Of a DNA stretch of 64,000 nt, positions 46,096 to 56,639 are shown one piece after another. Every line of letters starts with the position of its first letter. The stretch's first letter is position 1. Under the pieces are notes generated by a model that saw nothing but the letters and a program-made list of their open reading frames with translations, was not told the DNA's origin and ran no database searches. This stretch comes from Pestalotiopsis fici W106-1 (lineage: Eukaryota > Ascomycota > Sordariomycetes > Amphisphaeriales > Sporocadaceae): positions 1,542,834-1,606,833 of the forward strand of contig NW_006917101.1 of NCBI RefSeq assembly GCF_000516985.1. The letters are read 5' to 3'. The translations under genes were made by a program, and so were the position numbers.

Positions 46096-47737
46096 CTTGA
46101 CCAGGCACAGGAAAGAGAAAATGAGTGAGAGCTGGTCCAACGAACGAATGGAAGAGACGATGAATGGAACACATGCATTCGAGTCAGACTATGGACAACC
46201 ATATGTATCGTAGAATACCACGAGCTAAAAATTTCTACGTGAGCACGTTCGGGCTTGCGCGTCGCGGTACAAGTGTATGACAATTTCCCACCCGTTCTTT
46301 ACAAGCCATATATGTGAATAATATACAGCCGAACCCTTTTTGAGACCAACCAAACTACGGAGTAGAGACTAGACGGCTGGTCGGCTTCTGGCCTCATCTT
46401 GAGGCGGGATTACAAAGAAAATAGTATTAATAGTAGAAGTCGTAGGAGTAGTAGCTTCGGAAGAAGCAACGGTGCGGTTCGCTGCTTTTATGACCAGGAG
46501 CCGATAAATTTGATTCTTGTCCGTGAGTCAAAACGGGGGGAAAATGTCGATGAGATTAGTAACTGGGTGGGGTATAGGACAAGGGCTGTAGGTCCCGTAC
46601 ATGACTTTGTCGTGCCCCGTGCCTGAACGCCACGTTGCCTCGACCCCAGTCGCAATGATGAGATGCGATTGGCGCCGTTTCCACATCTTAGGCTACTTGG
46701 ACTGGGAGCTACCTAGAGGTCCATCAAACATCACTCAAATCTAGCTTCAAGGCGCTACGAAATCCGTGTCATCAAACGAATGTCCCGAGGAATGACATTC
46801 TTCAATACTGGCAACGTCGGACCATAACAACGTGATGTGCGGATAGGAATCTCACGACAGGCCAAGATCATTTTGCAGAAGCTCTAGAGCCGCCAAGTCA
46901 CACAACATGTCGTGCTGAAAAAAGTGCGCAGACCGAGCTGAACTGTCGGCATTTGAGCTAGCTCCGAGAGCAGAACTTCCCAGAAGAATTACCTATCCTT
47001 GACTGTATATGGCTGTTCCCTTCCGCTCTAGTCAATTAGGTAGGTAGCTCGCAGTTCCTCGTGCTGGCTACTATGTACAGCCTGCTCATGCCAGCCGAGG
47101 CACAATTGCGACGCCAATGCCCCCTCCCGACTGAGCGTCGCACCTCATCAGAGCCAGCCAGAGTTCACTGATACCACGCTAATTCACTATCAATGTATGA
47201 TGATGGAGGGGGACATTTGTAACCTCGACGCGGTTACGCCTTTTGTCGTACCTCGTTTCCATGTCCCAAAGAGGACCATTACTTTGGTTTCGAGAATTGT
47301 TGGTCTTCAGGGATGAGCCCCGCAAACCTTGACCAAAGTTACAAGGTCTCTTCCACCAGCATGACCAGGGCCGACGGACATCATAACCCACCGACGATCC
47401 GTCCATCGTCTCCATCATTCACATCCTGTCACTAATAGTCCGCCGATTTTTGGGTGCTGGGCTCTAGCCTTTGGCGTGCTTCCTTTTTTTTTTCTTCGAT
47501 GTACTGTTCATTGTAGCAAAATTCTCTTCACACATTACGCATTAGTTCCCTTGTATAACTTCACCAACCGCCATCCAGACATTTTCAAAACTGCCTCTTA
47601 TCGGGGAACCTTACTGTTATACAAGCCGTCTCACACTGCTACTGCCCTGAGCACCGTGGGATTATACTGCAAGCCTTGACACCTACCTACCTAGCCTATA
47701 GCAGCCTCGCCCACCTAGTCCACGTCGCACGGCTGGG
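46096..47737. other. Intergenic (1.64 kb), divergent promoters
   Basis: Lies between the mucin-like gene (leftward) and the acyl-CoA synthetase (rightward). Contains GTA/CCTACC-type short simple repeats but no gene. A missing first exon of the mucin-like gene could sit at the left end. Confidence 0.45.
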
Positions 47738-49716
47738 ATGCCAGGTTAGTTGTCTGATCTTATATTTTGATAAGATTGATATATAGACACCACTGTTTCT
47801 GTTGCTAACGACCTTCACTGAGGTCAGGCCCTCTTGCGTTGGCCGTACCGGCAGTTGCCGCAGGCCTCGCATATCTCAATGCAAAGTCTGGGCTATGGTA
47901 CGATTACACCCTCTTTCGCGGCGCCCTGCTGGCCGGATCGCACAGCTCCCAACGTGAAAAGCACGACACGGTCAACACTTTTTACGTACTAGAGGATCGA
48001 GCCACCAGCAAGGCAACAGCTGATCGGATCTATCTCATGTTTGAAGATAGAACATGGACATATGCCCAATCCTACGAAATGGTTCTCAGATATGGTAATT
48101 GGTTCAAGACAAAATACGGTGTCAAGAAAGGGGATGTCGTGGCTATGAATTTTCAGAACTCAGACCACTATATTCTGATTTGCTTCGGACTATGGTCAAT
48201 TGGAGCGAAGCCTGCTTTCATCAATTACAACTTGACTGGCAAAGCATTGACGCATTGCGTGAAGGCTGTAGATGCTGTTCTACTTCTAGTCGACCCTGAA
48301 CTAGAACGGAACCTGGACGAAGACGTTCGTGCATCACTGGCGGGGCTTCCTATCGACTTTTTGACAGAGCAAGTCATTGCCGAGGTTCATGCAACAAGCG
48401 CTGAGCGTCCCCCTGATTCTCTGCGCTGCGGCGAGGCTCACCGAGATACCGCCGTTCTGATCTTCACTTCCGGCACAACTGGTTTACCCAAGGCTGCCAT
48501 TGTTTCGTGGCTGAAGCTCATAGTAGCTGGGAGCTTTGCTACGGGCTGGCTAGCTACAAAGCCACAAGACATTTTCTATACCTGCATGCCGCTGTACCAC
48601 AGCTCAGCGTTCATTATGGGGGCCATGCACATCCTCGAGGCTGGGGCTACAATCGCCCTGGGAAAGAAGTTTTCGACCAAGACTTTTTGGAAAGACGTAC
48701 GGCGCTTTGATGCGACGATAATCCAGTACGTTGGCGAATCTATGCGATACCTTCTAGCTGCTCCTCCCCAAGTAGACCCAGTCACAGGAGAGAATTTGGA
48801 CAAGAAGCACAGAGTCCAATTGGCATTCGGCAATGGGCTGAGGCCTGATGTCTGGGAAAGGGCACGTGAGCGCTTTGGTCTTAGGAGGATTGCCGAGTTC
48901 TACAGCGCCACTGAAGGCTTCTATGCAACTTGGAACGCTACATGGAATAGCTTTTCCGCAGGTGCCATTGGCCGAAACGGATGGCTCTTTGAGAAGGTCA
49001 TCAAATCACGAGTCGCCATCATCGACGTTGATCCCGATACAGCAACTGTGAGGAGGGACGAGAAAACTGGGCTGGGTCGAGAGGTTCGACGCGGAGAAGT
49101 TGGTGAACTGGTCGTGTTCATTCAAGATATGAAGGATTATGAAGCACAATTCCAGGGATACTATAACAACAAGAAAGCCACGGAGAGCAAGATTATTCGT
49201 GATGTGCTCAAGAAGGGGGATGGATTCTTCCGGACTGGCGATCTCGTCAGCTGGGACAAGGACGGGCGGATGTACTTCCATGACCGGATTGGCGACACGT
49301 TCCGGTGGAAGAGCGAAAACGTAGCTACGACGGAAGTGTCGCAGATGTTGGGCCTACACCCGAGCGTGCAAGAGGCTAATGTCTATGGCGTACAACTGCC
49401 CAATCACGATGGTCGGGCTGGATGCGTGGCACTTGTGCTGAAGGACCAGCCAAGCGAAGTTGTCATGAGAAGCCTTGCACAGCATGGCAAGAAGATGCTG
49501 CCCAAATACGCAGTTCCCATATTCCTTAGAGTGGTCAAGGATGGTGGACTCGTGGTCACGGGTACCAACAAGCATCAAAAGCAGGAACTCAGACAACAAG
49601 GAGTGGAGCCTAGCAAGATGGGTGACGATGAGTTGTGGTGGTTGAAGGGCGACACCTATGTCCGCTTCGGTCAACAGGACTGGCAAGAGTTGAATGGAGG
49701 AAGAGTCAAACTATAG
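47738..49716 (+). CDS. FAT1: Very-long-chain acyl-CoA synthetase / fatty-acid transporter (FATP/Fat1 family)
   Basis: A 7-nt first exon (47738-47744) holds the ATG; an 83-bp intron (donor GTTAGT, acceptor CAG) leads to 47828-49716, for 631 residues beginning MPGPLALAVPAVAAGL. Without this exon no ATG lies near the conserved start. The AMP-binding enzyme shows the P-loop IFTSGTTGLPKAA, the ERFGLRRIAEFYSATEG region, YYNNKKATESKI and the FATP signature DTFRWKSENVATTEV. The enzyme activates long and very long fatty acids to acyl-CoA at the ER, peroxisome or plasma membrane. N-terminal hydrophobicity fits membrane association. Housekeeping lipid metabolism; filamentous fungi often have paralogues, so the symbol denotes the family. 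Confidence 0.88.
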
Positions 49717-50372
49717 GCTTTCGTACATAGCGCGTTTCCGCATAGCATTTGATCTCTACATATTAATCGAGAAGGGTTCAAAGTCATTGTCTAGGTAGAA
49801 ACACTGAAGACTGCTAGGATATGTTGTTACAAGCTGCTCTCCGAGTAGTCTCTGACCATGAAGCAAAGGCACAGACACAACACAACGGTTAGAGTGAGTT
49901 GAGCAGTGGAAACAGCAAAATACACATAATTCGCATTGGTAAATGTGCAGGCAATAATTGGATCTGTATTACCCCCAAGAATCTGCCCCAGCTTTCAAAG
50001 CATGAATGCGTGGCTTCATATCAATCAAGGAGGTACTGAAAGCCATGCTGACGTTCTGGTTATAAACCATTCGCTGCATGTGTGACTAGCATGTCTTGCA
50101 GCAGCCCCACAGGTGCCAGCCCATACCATGGTCCCCTAACCAGACAATCGTTCGACGTCAAAAATTCTCTGCCCCGCCCCCACCATCATTTGCAATTGCC
50201 CCTCCAAAAAAGTTCCCATCGATGCGCTGAGAATTTCAAATTGGGTTTTCTTGTGAATTTCTTAGTTTCCTTTGCGCGCACCTGAAGGAACACGACACTG
50301 AAATATTCTAGCCGAGAGTCGGTTCTTTAGATTGTGTCGCCCTTTAGTCTTGGGCCCTCAAGTCTGCTAGCC
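49717..50372. other. Intergenic between acyl-CoA synthetase and DPH2
   Basis: About 650 bp; both genes run rightward. DPH2 promoter at the right end. Nothing else recognised. Confidence 0.5.
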
Positions 50373-52166
50373 ATGGCGTCCGACCTGACTTCTGCGCCCG
50401 TCCTCTCGACGCCCGCGGAGCACACCTTTTCCGACGATCCCACGCCGAATGCTGTCTTGGATGCTGCAAGATCCAAGAGAAGCGACGATGAGCTCCGACG
50501 CGTCTACGAAATCGAACGAACTGTCTCCGAGATTGCCCAAAAAGGATGGCGACGCGTGGCGTTGCAGTTTCCAGACGCTATGTTGAGGGACGCCGGATGG
50601 GTCGTCGAAGCATTGAGTCAAGAGTTGAGGAGGGTTCCCTTGAGCCCACCGTCTGCTGAAATAAAGAATGGCTCGAGCGACTTGGAAACCGACATGAATG
50701 CTTCGAACACGGCTACGAATGGCGAGACGGCAGAAATTGCACAACCAAACGGACAAGACGCGGAGAAGAGCATACCAAGGTTATACGTCTTGGCCGATAC
50801 ATCGTATAGTTCGTGCTGCGTAGACGAGATCGCTGCTGAACATGCGGACGCAGAAGCAGTGGTACATTATGGTCGGGCATGTTTGAGTCCAACTGCGAGG
50901 TTACCTGTTTTACACATCTTTACAAAGCAGGAACTGGACTATGATGCTGTATGCGACGCCTTTGAGAAGGAATTTGACAACAAGAAGGATGAAAAGGTGG
51001 TGATCATGGCAGATGTCATGTTCCAGGATCATGTCAAGCCAATTTGTGCCAAGTTGACCGACAAGGGCTGGACAAATGTCAAAGCAACGGAAATCGTCCG
51101 AGATCCAAGTGCGACGATACCGAATCGAAAGCTCGTCGAGTCTGAAGATAACTCGTCAGATTCAGCATCTACAATCACTGACCTGAAAGACCACCACATG
51201 TTTCATATTTCAACGCCACCGACGGCCCTGCTTCTCACGCTTTCCTCCCGACTCTCGTCTTTGCGTATATATGACACCCCAGTGTCGCCATACACGACGG
51301 CAACAGACTCGAAACCTGATCCATCCATCACGGCAAATATGCTCAGCCGAAGGTACGGCCTTGTGATTAGACTGGCTACGGCCTCCATTTTTGGAATTCT
51401 AGTCAATACGCTCTCGGTAGCCAATTATCTGCCTACTATTACCAAGCTCAAGGAGCAAATTGCTGCGGCTGGCAAGAAGAGCTACACGATCGTAGTCGGC
51501 AAATTGAACGCTGCAAAGCTGGCCAATTTCGCAGAGGTTGACGGGTGGGTTGTGGTTGGCTGCTGGGAAAGTGGTCTAGTAGAGCAGGATGGCATGTGGA
51601 AGCCCGTTCTGACCCCATTCGAGTTGGAACTGGCCCTGGCAGGTGACGACAAACGAATTTGGGATGGAAGCTGGTGGGGTGGAATTGAGGGAGTTGGAAA
51701 GGATTCTGAGGAGGACGTCGAGGACGAAAACAATGAAGAAACGGAGGAAAGCAACACTTTTGCACAAGATGTGGATGGCGGGGTGGATGATGAGGAATCA
51801 GAGCCTCCCGAGTTTGACCTTCGTACTGGAAAGCTCATCAGCAACAGCCGTCCCATGCGCATGGCAATCCGGAGTCAGCAAGCCGCCAAGAATGACTCGG
51901 CGTCGACACAGACATCGGCAACCAAAGCCAAGGACCCCTCAAATGCCCTGGTCCAACACAAGTTTGGTGAACTAGCCATGGTCAATGGAGTTGTCAGTCC
52001 TGGTGCCCAATATCTGCGGTCTCAAAGGACGTGGCAAGGCCTTGGAAGCGACTTCAGAGATGTTGACGACGACGAGAAAGAGTATGAGGACAGCACTCTG
52101 GTGCAAGAAGGACGCAGTGGAGTGGCACGTGGATATACAGTCGGAGAAGACAGCGAGAGAAACTGA
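50373..52166 (+). CDS. DPH2: Diphthamide biosynthesis protein Dph2
   Basis: Intronless, 597 residues from the ATG at 50373 (GCCATGG context), preferred over an upstream GTG. Family features: YEIERTVSEIAQKGWRRVALQFPDAML, then ADTSYSSCCVDEIAAEHA with Cys148/149, VVHYGRACLSP with Cys170, and VVGCWESGL with a third Cys near 397; these Cys sites match the radical-SAM-like [4Fe-4S] binding positions of Dph1/Dph2 proteins. Dph2 pairs with Dph1 to transfer the 3-amino-3-carboxypropyl group from SAM to a histidine of elongation factor 2. Two acidic, low-complexity inserts are present (around 95-130 and 440-480). Cytosolic housekeeping gene, converging with the glutathione synthetase gene about 60 bp away. 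Confidence 0.94.
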   Translation: MASDLTSAPVLSTPAEHTFSDDPTPNAVLDAARSKRSDDELRRVYEIERTVSEIAQKGWRRVALQFPDAMLRDAGWVVEALSQELRRVPLSPPSAEIKNGSSDLETDMNASNTATNGETAEIAQPNGQDAEKSIPRLYVLADTSYSSCCVDEIAAEHADAEAVVHYGRACLSPTARLPVLHIFTKQELDYDAVCDAFEKEFDNKKDEKVVIMADVMFQDHVKPICAKLTDKGWTNVKATEIVRDPSATIPNRKLVESEDNSSDSASTITDLKDHHMFHISTPPTALLLTLSSRLSSLRIYDTPVSPYTTATDSKPDPSITANMLSRRYGLVIRLATASIFGILVNTLSVANYLPTITKLKEQIAAAGKKSYTIVVGKLNAAKLANFAEVDGWVVVGCWESGLVEQDGMWKPVLTPFELELALAGDDKRIWDGSWWGGIEGVGKDSEEDVEDENNEETEESNTFAQDVDGGVDDEESEPPEFDLRTGKLISNSRPMRMAIRSQQAAKNDSASTQTSATKAKDPSNALVQHKFGELAMVNGVVSPGAQYLRSQRTWQGLGSDFRDVDDDEKEYEDSTLVQEGRSGVARGYTVGEDSERN

Positions 52167-52227
52167 GCATGCCTCTACGGGGCAAACCATATTTGAGTCT
52201 ATATTGCTTGGCACGGTCAGCAGCTGA

Positions 52228-53892
52228 CTAGACATCTACCAAGCACACGCTGTCAAGCGAACCAAAGCCTGCCGCGACTCCACCCTCTTCGCTCTGGTCA
52301 CTCTTGGTTCGCAAAAGGTAGCCTGCCTCGTCATTCTTCAGCACTTCGATTCCCTGGTCTGTCCTTCTCCATAGGACCGTTCCCCAGACTCCAAGTTCAC
52401 AAATCACACCACCGGACTGCAGTTCTCCATCTCTGAGGATTGCATTTCGTTGAGCTGGAGGCTCAATCATCTCCATCAGCACGTATCCTGGCCACTGGCT
52501 CTCAGGAACGTTCTGTAAGAATGCGGGGATGGCGCCGCGGTAAATATTGTTTCCACCGGCCTCTCGCTGTGGTTTAAGAACGAATCTCTTGGCGATTTCT
52601 GGATTGGTTGCCATCTCGCGACCCTTCAGACCGTCTAGGGACATGTCCATGGGGTACATGGGTGCAAATGTAGCTCGGACACGCTCGCACTCTCGTTCTG
52701 CCGCTAGGAAACGAGCCAAGTGTGGTGAGTCTGGCGTTGCAAGAATCTGCTGGACCTTTTTGAAGCCCGCCAGATGAAGCAGCACAGATGGGCACTTGAT
52801 TGCCCGGGATCGTTCAAGATGGGTGCGCGCCTCCCATGTCACTTCATTGTACTCATCAGGCGATTGACCGGCACGAAAGTATACGGTCGAAACCTCGTAG
52901 ATACGATCGGGAAAAGCAGGTGGCGAGTAAAGCAGCCTGCGCTCCGTGTCAAGTCGAGTATGTTGGAGGACCTGTGTGAAGGGAAGTCGAAAAACATTGG
53001 CCTTTGTCTCAGAAAAGAGGGAGAGTTCAAGGTGTTTTTGGTCAAACACATTGCGCTCGATATCTTGGACGATGAGGACGATGCATAGTGGATGGTTAGA
53101 TGGCGACGGACCATAGGCAGCATGAGTTGCCGCAAGACCAGCTACGATGCGTTCAGTGGACGGGTTTGGCGGAAGGCTGCCAGCACGAATCGTGGATGAA
53201 GCTGACTCTGGGTATGCGTTCACGGAATTCAGGTAGCGATGAAGAGAAGTGACTTGCGGGGCCAGTCCGCCAAATGCTGCAGAGTTGACATTGATTTCGA
53301 CCTGTTTGATAGTTGGTCGTTCCTGAGTCTCGGGGTAGTGGACCATGTAGTCTGAGCGAAAGAGGCCAAACGAAAGATCCTAAGTCGCCAAGGTGTTAGA
53401 CTGAATGACGGTACTCTTTACATCATGCCATGATGCGTACCTGGACGTAGCCTTCCGCCTTGACGGTTTCATGAATCTCCCATAGCTTAGCAATGAATGA
53501 ATCTATGGGAGCCAATCTAAAGCCGTTGTTAGCAATCCAATATCACTGATACCGACAGAACATGTGTGAGGGCTCTCTTTTACTTACTCTTGCACCACCC
53601 GTCCTAGCCATTCTTCGTCGCTAGCCACGGCCGCATAAAGCCTGTTGTACGCAGTCTGGATTTCCAATGCTTCAAGGAAACAATCCGCAGGAAACCGACT
53701 GGGAAACAAGGTGATTGGGATCGTACCCGCATGACTTGTCTCTGAATCCTCAGCGGCCCCATTGGCGGAGCGCAAACGCACCACCAGACCATTGGTAATG
53801 GTCCATTCGTGAACAGTAGTGGCCAGATATTCTTGCTGCTCTGGCGTCAACTGCGGAGGGTAGGAAGACTGGTAGAGTGATGTAGCAGCCAT
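52228..53892 (-). CDS. GSH2: Glutathione synthetase
   Basis: Three exons, 53892-53588, 53516-53441 and 53379-52228, give 510 residues; joins are in phase (introns 71 and 61 bp). Conserved eukaryotic GSS features: FRSDYMVHYPETQ, IKQVEINVNSAAFGGL, the RLLYSPPAF segment, the glycine-rich ATP loop FVLKPQREAGGNNIY, and the C-terminal GVWGTVLWR and GYLLRTKSDQSEEGGVAAGFG. It joins gamma-glutamylcysteine and glycine using ATP in the cytosol, the last step of glutathione synthesis. Length and motif order are normal; no lesion seen. Its 3' end is about 60 bp from the DPH2 stop, so the two transcripts probably overlap. Confidence 0.95.
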
Positions 53893-54502
53893 GGTTTGTG
53901 TGCTTTGGGGCTAATCTTGCCAAAGAAGATCTCGTGCGGAAAGTGGTGCCAACAGAGGAAGGGCAGCCGGCTTACCGGAAGACGGCGTGGGTTTCACCCC
54001 AATGTTATATACTTGCTTCTTGTCTTTCTCCCATGGCAACTGGAACCCGGTGAGACCTCTTTTCCACGGCTAAAAATAGCTGTGATCAAGCGGTCAGGCC
54101 TCTTCCATCCCATGGTCATACGGGCGTTAATGGTTGGAGCCTGCAGGAGTTGAAAACCTATCCTGTTCGGAAATAATTATCAAAGTATGGGCGATGATGT
54201 CTATCCCTCCTCATACGCACATTACTCCGGATCATGAGGTTGACCTGGCAGTAGGTTCACACGCTGTGTGAGGCAAAAGCAGCAATCGGATCCTCTCTTG
54301 TGATAGCAAAGCTTTGGTGGCTTTTGCACCGTTTGAGAATTTGAGCAAGTTTATGCTTGCGGCACATTTATTCACTGGTTCAATATTGGCACTACAAAAA
54401 CTAAGATGAACAAGATTTTATCGGCTACTTCATTTCACCAATCTGTAGAAGCATACACACGCCTCCACTTTCAATTTCCCAAGAATTGCTATAGGTTTCT
54501 AC
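53893..54502. other. Intergenic between glutathione synthetase and the CmcJ-like gene
   Basis: About 610 bp. Glutathione synthetase promoter at the left, 3' flank of the next gene at the right. Nothing else recognised. Confidence 0.5.
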
Positions 54503-55432
54503 TCATTCATAAAATACCAAACATCGCACCTCGATGCTCTGCCGAGCAGGCGCATCCTTGGGCGCATTGGGGTCATGGAACGCGCTATGGGGAGTCCGCA
54601 CCGCCAACCCCGGGATGCCGCCCGGCTCCCCTTCGCCAAACGAGTCGTAGCACTTGAGCAGCAGGACTTCGTCTGGGTTCATGTCCTTTTGGAAATAGAA
54701 CCGGTGATTTGGATTTGGGGCCACCTGGATATGCTCCCCACGGGGCTCGTATCCTTCGACGGAGCCAGTTGTCAAGGGATCAGGAAGCTTCTCCTTGCCA
54801 CGGTCATCGTCGTCGTCATCATCGACCTCGCAGTCGCCGAGGCCCGAGTCGGCGCGGCGCTTGGGGTACATGAGGTCCACGGCGACAAAGTCACGGGCCT
54901 CGGTGGTGCGCCAGTCGACCACGGCCAGCGGGAAGTCGAGGGCGGCGTGCTCAATGGGACGCCACGCGTTGATGATGGCGTAGCGGCCGCGGAGCAGCTC
55001 GTCGGCTTCCGCGGCGGGCAGGTGGCGCCGGACGCGCGCCTCGGCCGCCGCGGCCGTCTGGTCGACGTGGACCTGCTGCACGGGCTGGCGCGGCGCGTCG
55101 GCCTGGCGCCGGCGCACCGTGTGGTCAAAAATGTGCACCTTTCTGATGGGAGTACCGCCAGCGGGCAAGACGCGGCGCAGCAGCGCCTCGACCTCGGCGT
55201 AGTAGGCCCCGCGCACGGCGTCGTTGCTCGCAAAGAGCTTCTCCTGGGCGGGCGCGTGCACAACGGCAAAGCCGCTGTTGTCCGTGGTGAACTCGTGCTC
55301 GCGCCCACGGAGGTTGTGGACGTTCCATTCGTGACCTTGGTCGCGGTAGGACTTGTCCGGGCCATCGGCCTTGGACCACGGTTTGCCCGTGAAGGAGTCT
55401 GGGACAATGTGATGAAAGACTCCCGTCGTCAT
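54503..55432 (-). CDS. CmcJ/NvfI/GA4-desaturase-like non-heme iron oxygenase
   Basis: Intronless, 309 residues from the ATG at 55432. Features of the fungal CmcJ/NvfI family: NSGFAVVHAPA, IRKVHIFDHTVRR, the HxD pair in VHVDQT, GRYAIINAWRPI, DFPLAVVDWRT, FYFQKDMNPDEVLLLKCYDS, RTPHSAFHDP and ARQSIEVRCLVF. The HxD plus the later His suit Fe(II)/2-oxoglutarate catalysis. Relatives hydroxylate, desaturate or rearrange metabolites such as gibberellins and meroterpenoids; the substrate here is unknown. A seven-Asp run (DDDDDDD) interrupts the middle, and bases 55000-55300 are markedly GC-rich relative to neighbours, perhaps strong codon bias. No cluster backbone enzyme is in the window. Confidence 0.85.
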   Translation of the reverse strand: MTTGVFHHIVPDSFTGKPWSKADGPDKSYRDQGHEWNVHNLRGREHEFTTDNSGFAVVHAPAQEKLFASNDAVRGAYYAEVEALLRRVLPAGGTPIRKVHIFDHTVRRRQADAPRQPVQQVHVDQTAAAAEARVRRHLPAAEADELLRGRYAIINAWRPIEHAALDFPLAVVDWRTTEARDFVAVDLMYPKRRADSGLGDCEVDDDDDDDRGKEKLPDPLTTGSVEGYEPRGEHIQVAPNPNHRFYFQKDMNPDEVLLLKCYDSFGEGEPGGIPGLAVRTPHSAFHDPNAPKDAPARQSIEVRCLVFYE

Positions 55433-56639
55433 TTTCGGAACTTGATGATAGTGGTAGCAGAGACAAGGTAAGGATAGAAGTGAGCTGAGGAATTGTCGAG
55501 AAGGACTGGAGGGTTCGCGAGGAAATTATTACGCGTCGTTGTTATGGCCGAGGACAATGGACCTAGTAAGAGGCGAAGCGAGACGCATAGGCGCCGCCAT
55601 CGCGGGATACAGTGAGACATGTACATCGGTGAAGAAGTTAGGCGAGTATAACCATTATGATGTATGACTATACGACGATCTTTTCTTGGCACATTGAAAG
55701 ACTCTGCTTGCGGTGAGGGAGGTGGCATTTGGGTTGAGATCTCGCACCCGTGGACGGGCCGCAAAGCTGCGAGATTAAACGCATCTCATGTCGTACGAAC
55801 ATCATGCATTGTGCTTAGGCGATGCCGCAAGGTGGGAAATTCAGAATTCAAAAATTGGCGCTGGCGGTGTCGTGATATGTGCTTGGTGTAGTCAACAAAT
55901 CATTGCTATGGTTACATCCGGGTTTGTGACGCTTCTACGCCCTGGACCGCAGCAGGAAAGAGAATCACGAAAACAGTGCATTTTTTGGTGGCTTGGAGAT
56001 CCAGTGGTGGCGCTCTATAATGATGCTTTGACTCTATGTAGCTTTCTTGAACCGCAACTGTGTTACACTGCTTCGTCTGCGGTGACTGTGCAGCAACCAT
56101 TGCAAGGTTCATTGATTAGTTATTAGGTAATACAATCTCGTGCAGACGGTAAAATCCGTCTCGTGAAAACCCCTGCTTGTGTATAGTCCCCAAGCCTCAG
56201 GTTTGTAGGATGGTCACTTCGGAAAGTTTATTTTTCGTGGTTTACTCATCATACGATTCTGTGCAAGCGAATTACTTGTCCTGTGGCGACCCTTGTTTGT
56301 GTATACCAACCTGCCTGCGTCCGCCATTCCTCTCGGGGGTTCTAATTTGGTAGAACATTAGATCGTCCTATTGAGGCTGCCAAGCTGCGCAGACTAAGCA
56401 TTGCGCAATTCGTTCGACCAATTGGCGTCGCTCAATGGCTCATTTTGCGTCCTACTCCTCGATGTTGTATACAAGCCTCTGTTTACACTCTGGGAACCGC
56501 TTAACTCGGCCACGGAGAAGTGACATATCACCAACATGTCACAATAAGATTGCACTTGATGTCACTACTTCCTGCAAAATGTGATCGCAGAGTAATGATA
56601 GATTCGTATAGAAAGTACTATGGAAATGAGAGGAATCAC
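55433..56639. other. Intergenic (1.2 kb)
   Basis: Promoter of the CmcJ-like gene at the left and 3' flank of the FAD oxidoreductase at the right. No coding sequence recognised. Confidence 0.5.

Noticed and set aside
46138..46283. Hydrophobic upstream frame as the signal peptide of the mucin-like protein
   Set aside because: The in-frame extension has no ATG before a stop; an upstream exon cannot be demonstrated.
54575..55471. 298-codon plus-strand frame
   Set aside because: Antisense shadow of the GC-rich CmcJ-like gene, which has clear family motifs on the other strand.
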